Notes under the pieces: generated by a model
What the model was told of the DNA's origin: nothing
What the model saw: only the letters and a program-made list of their open reading frames with translations
The model's database searches: none
Part shown: in pieces, positions 53,235 through 61,530 of the stretch
Layout: each line of letters opens with the position of its first letter
Numbering within the stretch: position 1 is the stretch's first letter
Origin: Microlunatus endophyticus
GTDB taxonomy: Bacteria > Actinomycetota > Actinomycetes > Propionibacteriales > Propionibacteriaceae
Assembly (NCBI RefSeq): GCF_014646195.1
Contig: NZ_BMMZ01000004.1
Coordinates: 124,001 to 188,000, forward strand
Direction: 5' to 3'
DNA length: 64,000 nucleotides
Made by a program: the position numbers and the translations under genes

Positions 53235-54176
53235 TCAGACCCTCCCCGAATCCTTGGCCGAGCGGAAATTCGCCCAGACATAGAAGGCGCCGAAGACCGC
53301 GGCGACCGCGAACACCACGACCGCCATCACCACGGACTGCTGCGGCCGGTTGTAGGAGCGGAAGTAGGACACCATGTCGACACCCAGCATGCTGGGCGCG
53401 TTCGGACCGGTGAAATAGGGCATCGTGAAGGCGCCCAGCGTGCCGATCGCGGTAAACGTCAGGGCGATCACGGTCGGCACGATCGTCAATGGGGCGATCA
53501 CGGTCCGAACGATGGTCAGCAGGCCCGCTCCCGCGTCCCGGGCAGCCTCGATCAGGGCGTCCGGGACGCTCTGCACACCGGAAGTGATCATCAGCGTGGC
53601 GAAGGGCAGATTCGTCCAGACCAGACCGATCGCGACACACACCATCGTGTAGCCCCAAGTCGGGCCCTGGAAACCGAGATCCGCGCACAGCGAGCGGATG
53701 AAGCCGTCGGCGGCATAGAACGTCAGCATCGCCCACGATGCGATCACGACCGGGATGAACATCGGCACCACCGCCAGTCCGGAGATCAACTTCGCCACTC
53801 CGGACCGGAACCAGGCGCCTTCCGGAGTGGTGCGCAGGTAGACCGCGATCACCCAGGCCAGCGCCGTCACGGCCAGCGTGGCGATCAACGTGACGATGAT
53901 CGTGACACCGAGGTCATGGGTGAAACGTGGGTCGGTGAAGACATCGCGGTAGGCGCCCAGCGACATCCGGTCCCAGGCCCCGACGGTGTGTTGGCCACGG
54001 GCGATGGTGGCGATGGTTCGGTTGAGGCCGCCGACATGGCCGAGGCTGTAGGCGATCGCGACGATGATCGGGAAGCCGACGAACACTGCGGCGACGATGA
54101 TCGGCGGACTGGCCATCAGCAGTCCGCCGATCTTGATGCGTGAGCCGGGGCCCGTACCGGTGTGCCTACGGGCCAT
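53235..54176 (-). CDS. ABC transporter permease 1 of the phosphodiester-type importer
   Basis: This is a 313-residue permease with six TM helices. The EAA loop is LIEAARDAGAGLLTIVRTVIAPL. A long periplasmic loop follows TM1 (ARGQHTVGAWDRMSLGAYRDVF), as in PotB/UgpA-type subunits. ATG 54176 shares a base with the stop of the binding-protein gene (TGATG), so translation is coupled. The N-terminal 20 residues are basic and cytoplasmic. Confidence 0.88.
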   Translation of the reverse strand: MARRHTGTGPGSRIKIGGLLMASPPIIVAAVFVGFPIIVAIAYSLGHVGGLNRTIATIARGQHTVGAWDRMSLGAYRDVFTDPRFTHDLGVTIIVTLIATLAVTALAWVIAVYLRTTPEGAWFRSGVAKLISGLAVVPMFIPVVIASWAMLTFYAADGFIRSLCADLGFQGPTWGYTMVCVAIGLVWTNLPFATLMITSGVQSVPDALIEAARDAGAGLLTIVRTVIAPLTIVPTVIALTFTAIGTLGAFTMPYFTGPNAPSMLGVDMVSYFRSYNRPQQSVVMAVVVFAVAAVFGAFYVWANFRSAKDSGRV

Positions 54177-55336
54177 CAGTGTCCGGGCACCTTCTGCTGC
54201 CACTGGCTCTTCATGTCCGAGTCCATGTCGGAATTGAAGCCCGGCCGCAGATTCCCGGGATCGGCATCGGCGAATTCCGACTGCACGTCCGATGGCAGCT
54301 TCGACATCGGGATTGCCGGAAAGCCTGCGATCGCCTTGGCGATCGCCGCCTGCTGCTCGGGTTCCAGCATCCAGTTGGCGAGCTTGAAACCGAGGTCCTG
54401 CTTCTTCGATGCCGACAGCACACCGCACTGCGTCGCGCCACCGGTGAAACTCGGATCGGAGATCTGCAACGCTTTGGCGTCCTTGGGAACGACTCCGGAG
54501 GCCCGGCCGCTGATGAACTGGTCCGACCATGCCGGGCACATCGAGATCTGGCCCTGGAGCAACAACTCCAGCGTTCCGTTGTTGCCGTTGGGATAGACGC
54601 CCTTCTGGTACATCGACTTGTTGAGATCGGCCAGGGCCTTGAAGCCCTGGTCCCAGTTGCCCTCCAGGTCCTTGTGGTAGCCGGTCTGCATCTGCTTGAG
54701 CACATCAGGTGTCAGGTACTTGCCCAGCACGGTCTGCACGAAGGAGTCGCCGGCGCCGCCGCTGTCGGGGGAGTTGTAAGCGAACTTGCCCGGGTTGGCC
54801 TTGATCCAGGCCAGCAGATCGTCCAGCGATTTCGGCGGCTGGCCGACCTTGGACGGCAGATAGGCCAACAGCACCGCCGAACCGCGATAGGGGATCGCGT
54901 TCTTCTCCACCGTGGCCAGGACGTCCTGGGAGATCTCGGACAGGTTGGCGACCTTGCCGGTCGGATCGGCAAGCAGTCCGGCGGCACCGGCGCGGTCGCC
55001 CATCGACTCAAGGAAGTCGATGCCCGGATCCTTCTTCTGCTGCGTTGCGGCTGCGATCTTGTTCAGAATCTGGTCCGAGTTCTGTCCGTGCAGGTCGAAC
55101 TGGAAGTTGACGGTGATCCCGGTGGCCTTCTTGAAGCCGGGGATCAGCGTCTTGGTCCACAGGTCCTGGATGTTGGTGTCCGCGCCGGCATAGACGACCA
55201 GCGAATTCGCCCCGCCTTTACCACTGCCGGCGTTGTCCCCGCCGGTGGCCGCGCCGGGTCCGTTGCCCTGGCAGGCGGCGAGTGTCGCCGCGCCGGCGGA
55301 TACGCCGGCGAGCGCGATGAATTTGCGACGGTCCAT
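54176..55336 (-). CDS. ABC extracellular solute-binding lipoprotein (family 1/PotD-like)
   Basis: This 386-residue binding protein starts at ATG 55336, behind GGAGG with six-base spacing. The N-terminus DRRKFIALAGVSAGAATLAAC is a twin-arginine-type signal with a lipobox; the lipidated Cys is near residue 22. The mature part has LVVYAGADTNIQDLWTKTLI, the Fbp/PotD-like strand-helix start, and GFKKATGITVNFQFD. The fold group binds Fe, thiamine, polyamines or organophosphates. It heads the operon whose last genes are GDPD and an inositol-phosphatase-family enzyme, which points to a phosphodiester ligand. The 239-base gap to ndk holds the promoter. Confidence 0.88.
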   Translation of the reverse strand: MDRRKFIALAGVSAGAATLAACQGNGPGAATGGDNAGSGKGGANSLVVYAGADTNIQDLWTKTLIPGFKKATGITVNFQFDLHGQNSDQILNKIAAATQQKKDPGIDFLESMGDRAGAAGLLADPTGKVANLSEISQDVLATVEKNAIPYRGSAVLLAYLPSKVGQPPKSLDDLLAWIKANPGKFAYNSPDSGGAGDSFVQTVLGKYLTPDVLKQMQTGYHKDLEGNWDQGFKALADLNKSMYQKGVYPNGNNGTLELLLQGQISMCPAWSDQFISGRASGVVPKDAKALQISDPSFTGGATQCGVLSASKKQDLGFKLANWMLEPEQQAAIAKAIAGFPAIPMSKLPSDVQSEFADADPGNLRPGFNSDMDSDMKSQWQQKVPGH

Positions 55337-55562
55337 CAAAGCCTCCAAAGAGCAAGCTGAGCATTCAGGCGTACGTCGGCATGGGCACGAGAGCGATCGC
55401 TGGGTGAGCGATCCGCACCACCCGGTCCGGACGGCCTGGTCGGCGATGACCTAGGCGTTCGAACCGTAGGGCGTCCGACCCATGCGGACGGCAACACCGA
55501 AGTGAGATTACAGTGAACGACAGTCCTCACCTGGTCAATTACTGACGCGTCGGGCCACGTAA

Positions 55563-55568
55563 TAAGGT
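55563..55568 (+). promoter_or_regulatory. -10 element (TAAGGT) of a leaderless promoter for ndk
   Basis: TAAGGT, seven bases, ATG 55576; no ribosome site. Confidence 0.55.
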
Positions 55569-55575
55569 CGCTCTC

Positions 55576-56001
55576 ATGAGTGCAACCGGGGCCGAGCGGT
55601 CCTTCGTCCTGCTGAAACCTGATGCCGTACGCCGTGGGCTGGTCGGCGCGCTGCTGAGCCGGTTCGAGGCCAAGGGGCTCAGGATCGTCGCGCTCGAGCT
55701 GCGGCAGGTGACAGGCGAGCTTGCCGACGAGCACTACGCCGAGCACGTCAACCGGAACTTCTATCCGCCGCTGCGGACCTTCATCACCAGCGGACCGTCG
55801 ATCGCCCTGGTCGTCGAGGGCGATCAGGCCATCGAGGTGGTCCGCGGTCTCAACGGCGCCACGGACGGCCGGAAGGCTGCTCCCGGAACCATCCGCGGGG
55901 ACTATTCGCTGTCGAATCGGGAGAATCTGGTGCACGGCTCGGACTCGCCCGAGTCGGCGGCACGGGAGATCAAGCTCTGGTTCCCCGAGCTGTCCGACTG
56001 A
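55576..56001 (+). CDS. ndk: Nucleoside diphosphate kinase
   Basis: This 141-residue enzyme transfers the gamma-phosphate from ATP to NDPs through a phosphohistidine. The active His is His120 in [10 protein letters not shown]. The N-terminal [15 protein letters not shown] and [17 protein letters not shown] nucleotide-binding segments are intact, and length is normal. In related genomes it sits directly after folC and DUF4233; here it stands alone with its own promoter. Confidence 0.95.
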   Translation: MSATGAERSFVLLKPDAVRRGLVGALLSRFEAKGLRIVALELRQVTGELADEHYAEHVNRNFYPPLRTFITSGPSIALVVEGDQAIEVVRGLNGATDGRKAAPGTIRGDYSLSNRENLVHGSDSPESAAREIKLWFPELSD

Positions 56002-56112
56002 CCTGTCCTCCTGACCCGTTCGACTGATCTCCACAACCGTCCCGCCTCACGCGCGGGTCACAACTAGCGCCCGATGCTGTGATTAGCGCGGCGGTGGCGG
56101 CTCAGGGATGGG

Positions 56113-57438
56113 ATGATGGCCCGCGTGGTTGCGGATGTCACCAGGCCCGCCCGGGTCGCCGTGAACCCGGACAGGTCCCCGACGGCCCGCTCCGGCGGAC
56201 GGTGGCGCCTGCTGCTGTGGACCAACGAGGGTTCCGGAGTCGGTCGGGCCGTGTCCACCCGCGCACTGATCTTCGACTGCGTGGTCGCCGCCCTGTTCTT
56301 CGCATGCGGGTCGGTCTTCCTGCCGCTGTTCATGCCGCAGGCGATCTGGATCGACGAGGTCTTCGTCGGACTGGTGACCATGCCGTTGATGCTGCGACGC
56401 CGACTTCCGCGCACTTCGTTCGCACTGATTCTCGTCTTCGCCACCGTGCAATCGTGGGCGTTGCGACCGATCGGCATGCACGACGCCGGATTCCTGTTCG
56501 GGCTCTACTCCGTGGTCGGCTTCACCAACCGCCGGACCGGCATCGTCGCCGCGCTGCTCGCACTGGTCCCCACCTTCTCCGGCGCGCTCAACGACTGGTG
56601 GAACTTCATCGACATCTCCCTGGTCAAACATCCCGGCCTCTTCACCCGGGTCTGCACCACGACCGGGATGGTGGTTCTGGTTGCCCTGGCGTGGTTCTCC
56701 GGTGAAGGCCTGCGATCCTCACGGCTGCTGCAGGACGCGCTCGTCGATCGCACCGTCCGGCTGGAACGCGAACGTGAGCAGCAAGCCCGGCTGGCCGCTT
56801 CGGCGGAACGAGCGCGGATCGCCCGCGAGATGCACGACGTGATCGCACATGCGCTCTCGGTCATGATCGCCCAGGCCGACGGGGGAGCGTACGTGATCGA
56901 CCAGGATGCCGCGGAGGCGAAGGCGGCGCTGGAACGGATCTCGACGACCGGACGCGACTCACTCACCCAGATGCGCGGTCTGCTCGGCCTGTTGCGATCC
57001 GGCGAGGGCGACGATGATCAACCGTCCGCGCCCCAGCCCGGACTTGCGGAGTTGCCGTTGCTGATCGAGGACGCCGGCCGGACCGGACTCAAGATCACCG
57101 TGCGGCGCAGGGGCTCCGAACGGCCGATCGCCGAGATGCTCGGCCTGACTGTCTATCGGCTGATCCAGGAGTCGCTGACCAATGCCCGCAAGCACGGCGG
57201 CGATCACGTCGAGATCGACATGGAAACGACGGCGCAGGGCGTCGATCTGCGGGTGACCAACGATTTTCCGGCCGAAGGCAAACAGTTGCAGACCGGAGCC
57301 GAACCCGGCCACGGATTGAACGGGATGGGGGAGCGGGTGACGGCCGTTGGCGGACGGTTCACGGCCGAGCCGACCCGCGACGGCTTCCTCGTACACGCCT
57401 GGTTGCCCCATACTGGGGACGGGGATGGAGGACGATGA
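56113..57438 (+). CDS. Two-component sensor histidine kinase (NarL-type, HisKA_3)
   Basis: This is a 441-residue membrane kinase. The N-terminal half has about four to five TM helices (e.g. VVAALFFACGSVFLPLFM and TTGMVVLVALAWF), followed by a coiled coil (VRLEREREQQARLAASAERA). The dimerisation domain carries phospho-accepting His241 in REMHDVIAHALSVM. The ATPase domain has an N-box (ESLTNARKHGG) and a G-box (GHGLNGMGERV). There is no obvious extracytoplasmic sensor domain, so it may sense the membrane. ATG 56113 and ATG 56116 are adjacent. The stop overlaps the response regulator start. Confidence 0.9.
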   Translation: MMARVVADVTRPARVAVNPDRSPTARSGGRWRLLLWTNEGSGVGRAVSTRALIFDCVVAALFFACGSVFLPLFMPQAIWIDEVFVGLVTMPLMLRRRLPRTSFALILVFATVQSWALRPIGMHDAGFLFGLYSVVGFTNRRTGIVAALLALVPTFSGALNDWWNFIDISLVKHPGLFTRVCTTTGMVVLVALAWFSGEGLRSSRLLQDALVDRTVRLEREREQQARLAASAERARIAREMHDVIAHALSVMIAQADGGAYVIDQDAAEAKAALERISTTGRDSLTQMRGLLGLLRSGEGDDDQPSAPQPGLAELPLLIEDAGRTGLKITVRRRGSERPIAEMLGLTVYRLIQESLTNARKHGGDHVEIDMETTAQGVDLRVTNDFPAEGKQLQTGAEPGHGLNGMGERVTAVGGRFTAEPTRDGFLVHAWLPHTGDGDGGR

Positions 57439-58103
57439 CGATCAAGATCTATCTGGTTGACGATCAAGAACTCGTGCGTGCAGGGTTCGCGATGGTCATC
57501 GGATCCCAACCGGACATGGAAATCGTCGGGCAGGCCAGCAACGGTGCCGAGGCGGTGGACCAGCTTGCGCACGTCGCCGCCGACGTCGTGATCATGGACG
57601 TCCGGATGCCCAAGCTGGACGGTGTCGCCGCGACCAAGATCATCACTGATCGCTCGACCGACAGGCCGCGGGTGATCGTGCTGACGACATTCGATCTTGA
57701 TGAGCATGCATTCGCAGCACTGCGGGCGGGTGCTGCCGGCTTCCTGCTGAAGGACACACCGCCGAGCACGCTGTTGGAGGCGATCCGGACGGTCGACGCC
57801 GGCGATTCAGTGGTGGCGCCCAGCACGACCAAACGCCTGATCGAGCGGTTCGTCGACGAGGTGCCCGATCCCGTCCAGGGCGATGCGCCGATGCTGACCG
57901 GGCTGACCGAGCGAGAGCGCGAGGTGCTGCTGGAGATCGCCAACGGGCTGAGCAATTCCGAGATCGCCGCGAAGTTCTTCGTCAGCGAAGCGACGGTCAA
58001 GACCCACGTCGGCAGGATCCTGGCCAAGACCGGACTCCGCGACCGGGTCGCTCTCGTCGTCCTGGCCTATCGGACCGGGCTGGTCCGCCCGGCCAGGACC
58101 TGA
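57435..58103 (+). CDS. Two-component response regulator (NarL/LuxR type)
   Basis: This 222-residue regulator has an N-terminal receiver domain with the acidic pair DD (9-10), phospho-acceptor Asp55 in VIMDVRMP, and a Thr/Lys switch region (VLTTFD, FLLKDT). The C-terminal LuxR helix-turn-helix (about 155-215) has LTEREREVLLEIANGLSNSEI and SEATVKTHVGRILAK. The ATG overlaps the kinase stop (ATGA). The downstream MFS exporter is a plausible target but has its own promoter. Confidence 0.93.
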   Translation: MTIKIYLVDDQELVRAGFAMVIGSQPDMEIVGQASNGAEAVDQLAHVAADVVIMDVRMPKLDGVAATKIITDRSTDRPRVIVLTTFDLDEHAFAALRAGAAGFLLKDTPPSTLLEAIRTVDAGDSVVAPSTTKRLIERFVDEVPDPVQGDAPMLTGLTEREREVLLEIANGLSNSEIAAKFFVSEATVKTHVGRILAKTGLRDRVALVVLAYRTGLVRPART

Positions 58104-58125
58104 TCATCAGCCGGACCTGATCAGG
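58099..58125. terminator. Weak hairpin after the response regulator
   Basis: CCTGATCA (58099-58106) and TGATCAGG (58118-58125) form an 8-bp stem with an 11-base loop at the stop codon. No U-tract follows, so this is only a candidate. Confidence 0.3.
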
Positions 58126-58145
58126 GCACGGACAGACCTGCTCGT

Positions 58146-58151
58146 TACTGT
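58146..58151 (+). promoter_or_regulatory. -10 element (TACTGT) of a leaderless promoter
   Basis: TACTGT, six bases, GTG 58158; no ribosome site. Confidence 0.55.
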
Positions 58152-58157
58152 CTGGCT

Positions 58158-59402
58158 GTGAGTACGGCTTCTCGGGGACCCGGCCCCGCTCTGGTGGCCA
58201 TGGCGATCGGCGGCTTCGCCATCGGCACGGTCGAGTTCGCGACGATGGGTCTGCTGCCGCAGATCGCCCACGGCGTCCAGGTGACCATTCCGCAGGCGGG
58301 TCGACTGGTGTCCGCGTACGCCCTGGGTGTCGTCGTCGGTGCGCCGCTGATTGCCGTGCTGGCCGCCCGGCTGCAGCGCAAACTGCTGCTGATCCTGCTG
58401 ATGGCGCTGTTCGCCGTCGGCAACTTCTCCTCCGCGCTGGCGACCGACTACCACCTTCTGCTGATTTCCCGCTTCGTCTCGGGATTGCCGCACGGCGCCT
58501 TCTTCGGGGTGGCTTCGGTGGTGGCCTCGACGCTGGCGGCCCCGGGGCGTCGGGCGCGGGCCGTCTCGCTGGTCTTCGTCGGGGTGACGATCGCCAATAT
58601 CGCCGGTGTCCCGGGCGCGACCTGGCTCGGCCAACGGCTCGGCTGGCAGGCACTCTTCGCGATCGTCGCGGGGCTTGCCCTCGTCTGCCTGGTGGCCACG
58701 GTGCTGCTGGTGCCTGAAGTGCGGCGGTCCGGACCGTCCCGGATGATCGATGAGCTCAGCGCGCTCGCCCGGCCGCAGGTGTGGCTGATGCTGGCGGTGA
58801 TCGGAATCGGCAGTGGTGGCATGTTCGCCATCTACTCCTACATCACCCCGACGCTGACCCGGCTGTCCGGGATCGCCGAGTCGACCGTGCCGTGGGCTCT
58901 CGCCCTCTACGGCGTCGGCATGACCGCCGGCATGCTGATCGGTGGCCGGCTTGCCGACCACTCCGCAGTCCGGACGATCCTGGGCGGTCTGGTGTCCATG
59001 GTGATCCTGTTCGCCGTGTTCGCGCCGCTGGTCGGAACGGGCCCGGTCGGAGCGTTCACGGCCACCTTCCTGCTCGGTCTGACGTGCACGATGCTGGTGC
59101 CGGCTCTGCAGACCCGGCTGATAAGCCTTGCCCCGGAGGGCGAGTCGCTGGCCGCGGCACTCAGCCAGGCCAGTTTCAACGTCGCCAACGCGTTGGGCGC
59201 CTGGCTCGGCGGGCTGTCCCTGGACGCCGGCATGGGGTACGCCGGACCGAGCCGGATCGCGATCGCACTGCCCGTGATCGGCATCGTCATCCTGCTGATC
59301 GCCGTTCGCGGAGTTAGAGGTCCGGGCCGAAGTCTGCGGTCTGGAGTCGTGCGGCGTCGGCCGACGGCGGAGAGCCGAACATCCTGCGATATTCCCGGCT
59401 GA
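58158..59402 (+). CDS. MFS transporter, DHA1 (AraJ/YdhP-like) family
   Basis: This 414-residue 12-TM protein begins with AMAIGGFAIGTVEFATMGLLP, typical of AraJ/YdhP-type exporters of sugars, arabinose analogues or drugs. Motif C-like GVTIANIAGVPGATWLGQRLGW occurs in TM5. The last TM helix ends near residue 390, and the remaining 25 residues are basic. The final 89 bases overlap the convergent AraC gene, unusually long. The substrate is unknown. Confidence 0.87.
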   Translation: MSTASRGPGPALVAMAIGGFAIGTVEFATMGLLPQIAHGVQVTIPQAGRLVSAYALGVVVGAPLIAVLAARLQRKLLLILLMALFAVGNFSSALATDYHLLLISRFVSGLPHGAFFGVASVVASTLAAPGRRARAVSLVFVGVTIANIAGVPGATWLGQRLGWQALFAIVAGLALVCLVATVLLVPEVRRSGPSRMIDELSALARPQVWLMLAVIGIGSGGMFAIYSYITPTLTRLSGIAESTVPWALALYGVGMTAGMLIGGRLADHSAVRTILGGLVSMVILFAVFAPLVGTGPVGAFTATFLLGLTCTMLVPALQTRLISLAPEGESLAAALSQASFNVANALGAWLGGLSLDAGMGYAGPSRIAIALPVIGIVILLIAVRGVRGPGRSLRSGVVRRRPTAESRTSCDIPG

Positions 59403-60237
59403 ACTGCGACACCGACTGGTAGCCGACCTCGTGACCGACCCGGCCGACGTCGCCGGCGGAGTTGAGCAGGACCAGCCGCGCCTGCTGCAGACGCAGGGTC
59501 TTCTGATACTGCAGCGGGCTCATCGAGGTGACGGCGCGGAAGTGCCGGTTGAGGCCGGCGACGCTCAACCCGACGTGGCGCGCCAACCGGTCGGCCTGCA
59601 TCGGCTGGTCATAGTTCTGCTGCAGCCAGCTGATCGCCCGGGCGATGATCCGCAGCCGCGAGTCCGGAGTGCCGGCCTCCCGGACCAGTGCTCCCTGCGG
59701 CCCGGTCAGCAGCCGCCAGTGGATCTCCCGGATGATGCCGGGCGACAGGACCCGGCCATCGCGTGGATTCCGCGCCAGCCGGAGCAGTCGTGCGATCGCG
59801 TCCAAGAGATCGTCGTCGGCGTCGCTGACGGCCAGTGCCGGCCCGGTCTCCGAACGGCCCCGCCCGGTCGCACCCTCGACCACTGGCCCGGACTCCTCCA
59901 GCAGCAGCGAAGCGATCACGTCTGGCCGTAGCGGGAGCCCGACCGCCACGAACGGTTCAGCGACCGAGGCACGGGTGATGTGGCTCACCAGCGGAAGGTC
60001 GACGGTGACGATCAGGAACTGGCCTTGGCGGTACTCGTAGACCGCCTCGCCGAGCGAGGAGACCTTGGCACCCTGCAGCACCAGCGCGAGGATCGGCTTG
60101 CTCGTCGAACCGAGCGGCTGGGTGACCGCCGACGTAAGGAACAACCAGGAATCCTCGATCCAGGTCGCCTCGCCCTGCCGCTGCACCATCGACGTGACCT
60201 GGTCACGAAGAGACGTGAGGATCGACGACGTGGCCAC
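59314..60237 (-). CDS. AraC-family transcriptional regulator (AraC_N type)
   Basis: This 307-residue regulator has an N-terminal AraC_N domain (about 20-180; KPILALVLQGAKVSSLGEAVYEY, then DLPLVSHITRASVAEPF) and a C-terminal double helix-turn-helix (about 200-295; MQADRLARHVGLSVAGLNRHF, then VGHEVGYQSVSQFSREYRRMFG). Such proteins are often divergent from an oxidoreductase they control. Here the aldo/keto reductase starts 110 bases away on the other strand. The convergent MFS gene overlaps its 3' end. Confidence 0.9.
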   Translation of the reverse strand: MATSSILTSLRDQVTSMVQRQGEATWIEDSWLFLTSAVTQPLGSTSKPILALVLQGAKVSSLGEAVYEYRQGQFLIVTVDLPLVSHITRASVAEPFVAVGLPLRPDVIASLLLEESGPVVEGATGRGRSETGPALAVSDADDDLLDAIARLLRLARNPRDGRVLSPGIIREIHWRLLTGPQGALVREAGTPDSRLRIIARAISWLQQNYDQPMQADRLARHVGLSVAGLNRHFRAVTSMSPLQYQKTLRLQQARLVLLNSAGDVGRVGHEVGYQSVSQFSREYRRMFGSPPSADAARLQTADFGPDL

Positions 60238-60346
60238 GGTCCCAGTGAAGCACGATCACCCGAATCGTGCGGCCTTGAGCGGATCAGGCAACAGTCGGCG
60301 CGAATTGGTCTAGGCCGCCGTGGGTCCGGGAACGACGCTGGAATCC

Positions 60347-61477
60347 ATGACATCGACAGCGAACGAAACTCTCCGCGGCGCCACGTCCGGAAGCGCCCTG
60401 GACGACTACCGCACGCTCGGCCGCTCCGGTCTGCGGATCAGCCCGGCGACGCTGGGGACGATGACCTTCGGCCAGGACCACGGCTGGGGAGCTTCGGTCA
60501 TCGACTCCGTGGCGATGCTGGACCGGTATGTCGCGGCCGGTGGCAATTCGATCGACACCGCCAACGTCTACACCAGCGGGCACAGCGAGCGGATCATCGG
60601 CGACTGGCTGGCCGCGCGGCCGGGACTGCGGGACCGGCTGGTGCTCGGGACGAAGTTCTACACCAATCTGCATCCCGGTGACCCGAACGGCGGCGGCGCG
60701 AGCCGCAAGGCCATCCTGCACCAGCTCCAGGACTCCCTGCGTCGGCTGCAGACCGACTACGTCGACATCTACTGGCTGCACAACTTCGACTCCTCGACAC
60801 CGCTGGAGGAGACGTTGCGGACGCTGGACGACCTGGTCAGTGCCGGGACCGTACGCTACGTCGGCTTCTCGGACGTGCCGGCCTGGGCGACCGCAGCGGC
60901 CCAGGTCACCGCGGGATTCGTCCGGTTGGTGCCGATCGTCGGGCTGCAGGCCGAGTACTCGCTGTTGGAGCGGACAGCCGAGGGCGAGCTGCTGCCGATG
61001 GCCCGGGCGCTCGGCATCGGCGTCCTCGCCTGGGGTCCGCTGCGCAGCGGACGGCTGAGCGGCAAATACTCCTCGGCAACAGCGGGCGGGAAGGTCGACA
61101 CCGCTCGGCGGGAGCTGGTGGGAGATCCGACCGCCGCCGAATACGTCGTCATCGACCGGGTCAACGAGATAGCCGCAGCGTTGGGGGTGACCGCGGCCGA
61201 GGTTTCACTGGCCTGGGTCCGCGGCCGTGTTGGGATCACCTCGACCCTGATCGGTGCGCGGACCCTCGAGCAGTTCGACGCCAACCTGCACTCACTCGCG
61301 TTCGAGTTGCCGGCTGAGGCCCGCCGGGCGTTGGACGAGATCTCCGAGCCGCAGTTGAACTTCCCGGCCGAGAACAACGCCCTGCTGGCCCCGGCTCTGC
61401 AGTTCAACGGCCTCAGCGTCGACGGCGTCCAGCACCCCGCCAACATGCTGCTGGGCTCCGATCCGAAGATCTGGTAG
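60347..61477 (+). CDS. Aldo/keto reductase
   Basis: This is a 376-residue NADPH-dependent TIM-barrel oxidoreductase. The catalytic tetrad is Asp70 and Tyr75 (DTANVYTSG), Lys103 (GTKFY) and His145 (WLHNF). The cofactor-binding GLQAEYSLLER and late GITSTLIGARTLEQFDANL segments are intact. It reduces aldehydes or ketones; the substrate is unknown. ATG 60347 is chosen as the start of the conserved N-terminus; an upstream GTG (60320) is possible. It is divergent from, and probably controlled by, the AraC regulator. Confidence 0.9.
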   Translation: MTSTANETLRGATSGSALDDYRTLGRSGLRISPATLGTMTFGQDHGWGASVIDSVAMLDRYVAAGGNSIDTANVYTSGHSERIIGDWLAARPGLRDRLVLGTKFYTNLHPGDPNGGGASRKAILHQLQDSLRRLQTDYVDIYWLHNFDSSTPLEETLRTLDDLVSAGTVRYVGFSDVPAWATAAAQVTAGFVRLVPIVGLQAEYSLLERTAEGELLPMARALGIGVLAWGPLRSGRLSGKYSSATAGGKVDTARRELVGDPTAAEYVVIDRVNEIAAALGVTAAEVSLAWVRGRVGITSTLIGARTLEQFDANLHSLAFELPAEARRALDEISEPQLNFPAENNALLAPALQFNGLSVDGVQHPANMLLGSDPKIW

Positions 61478-61530
61478 GCCGGGCCGGAGATCGACTCCGG
61501 ACGGTCCGGAAAGTTAGTCTGGTTCCCGTT

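Noticed and set aside
61484..61500. Short hairpin CCGGAG-N5-CTCCGG after the aldo/keto reductase
   Set aside because: Only six base pairs and no U-tract; such hairpins are frequent by chance at this GC content.
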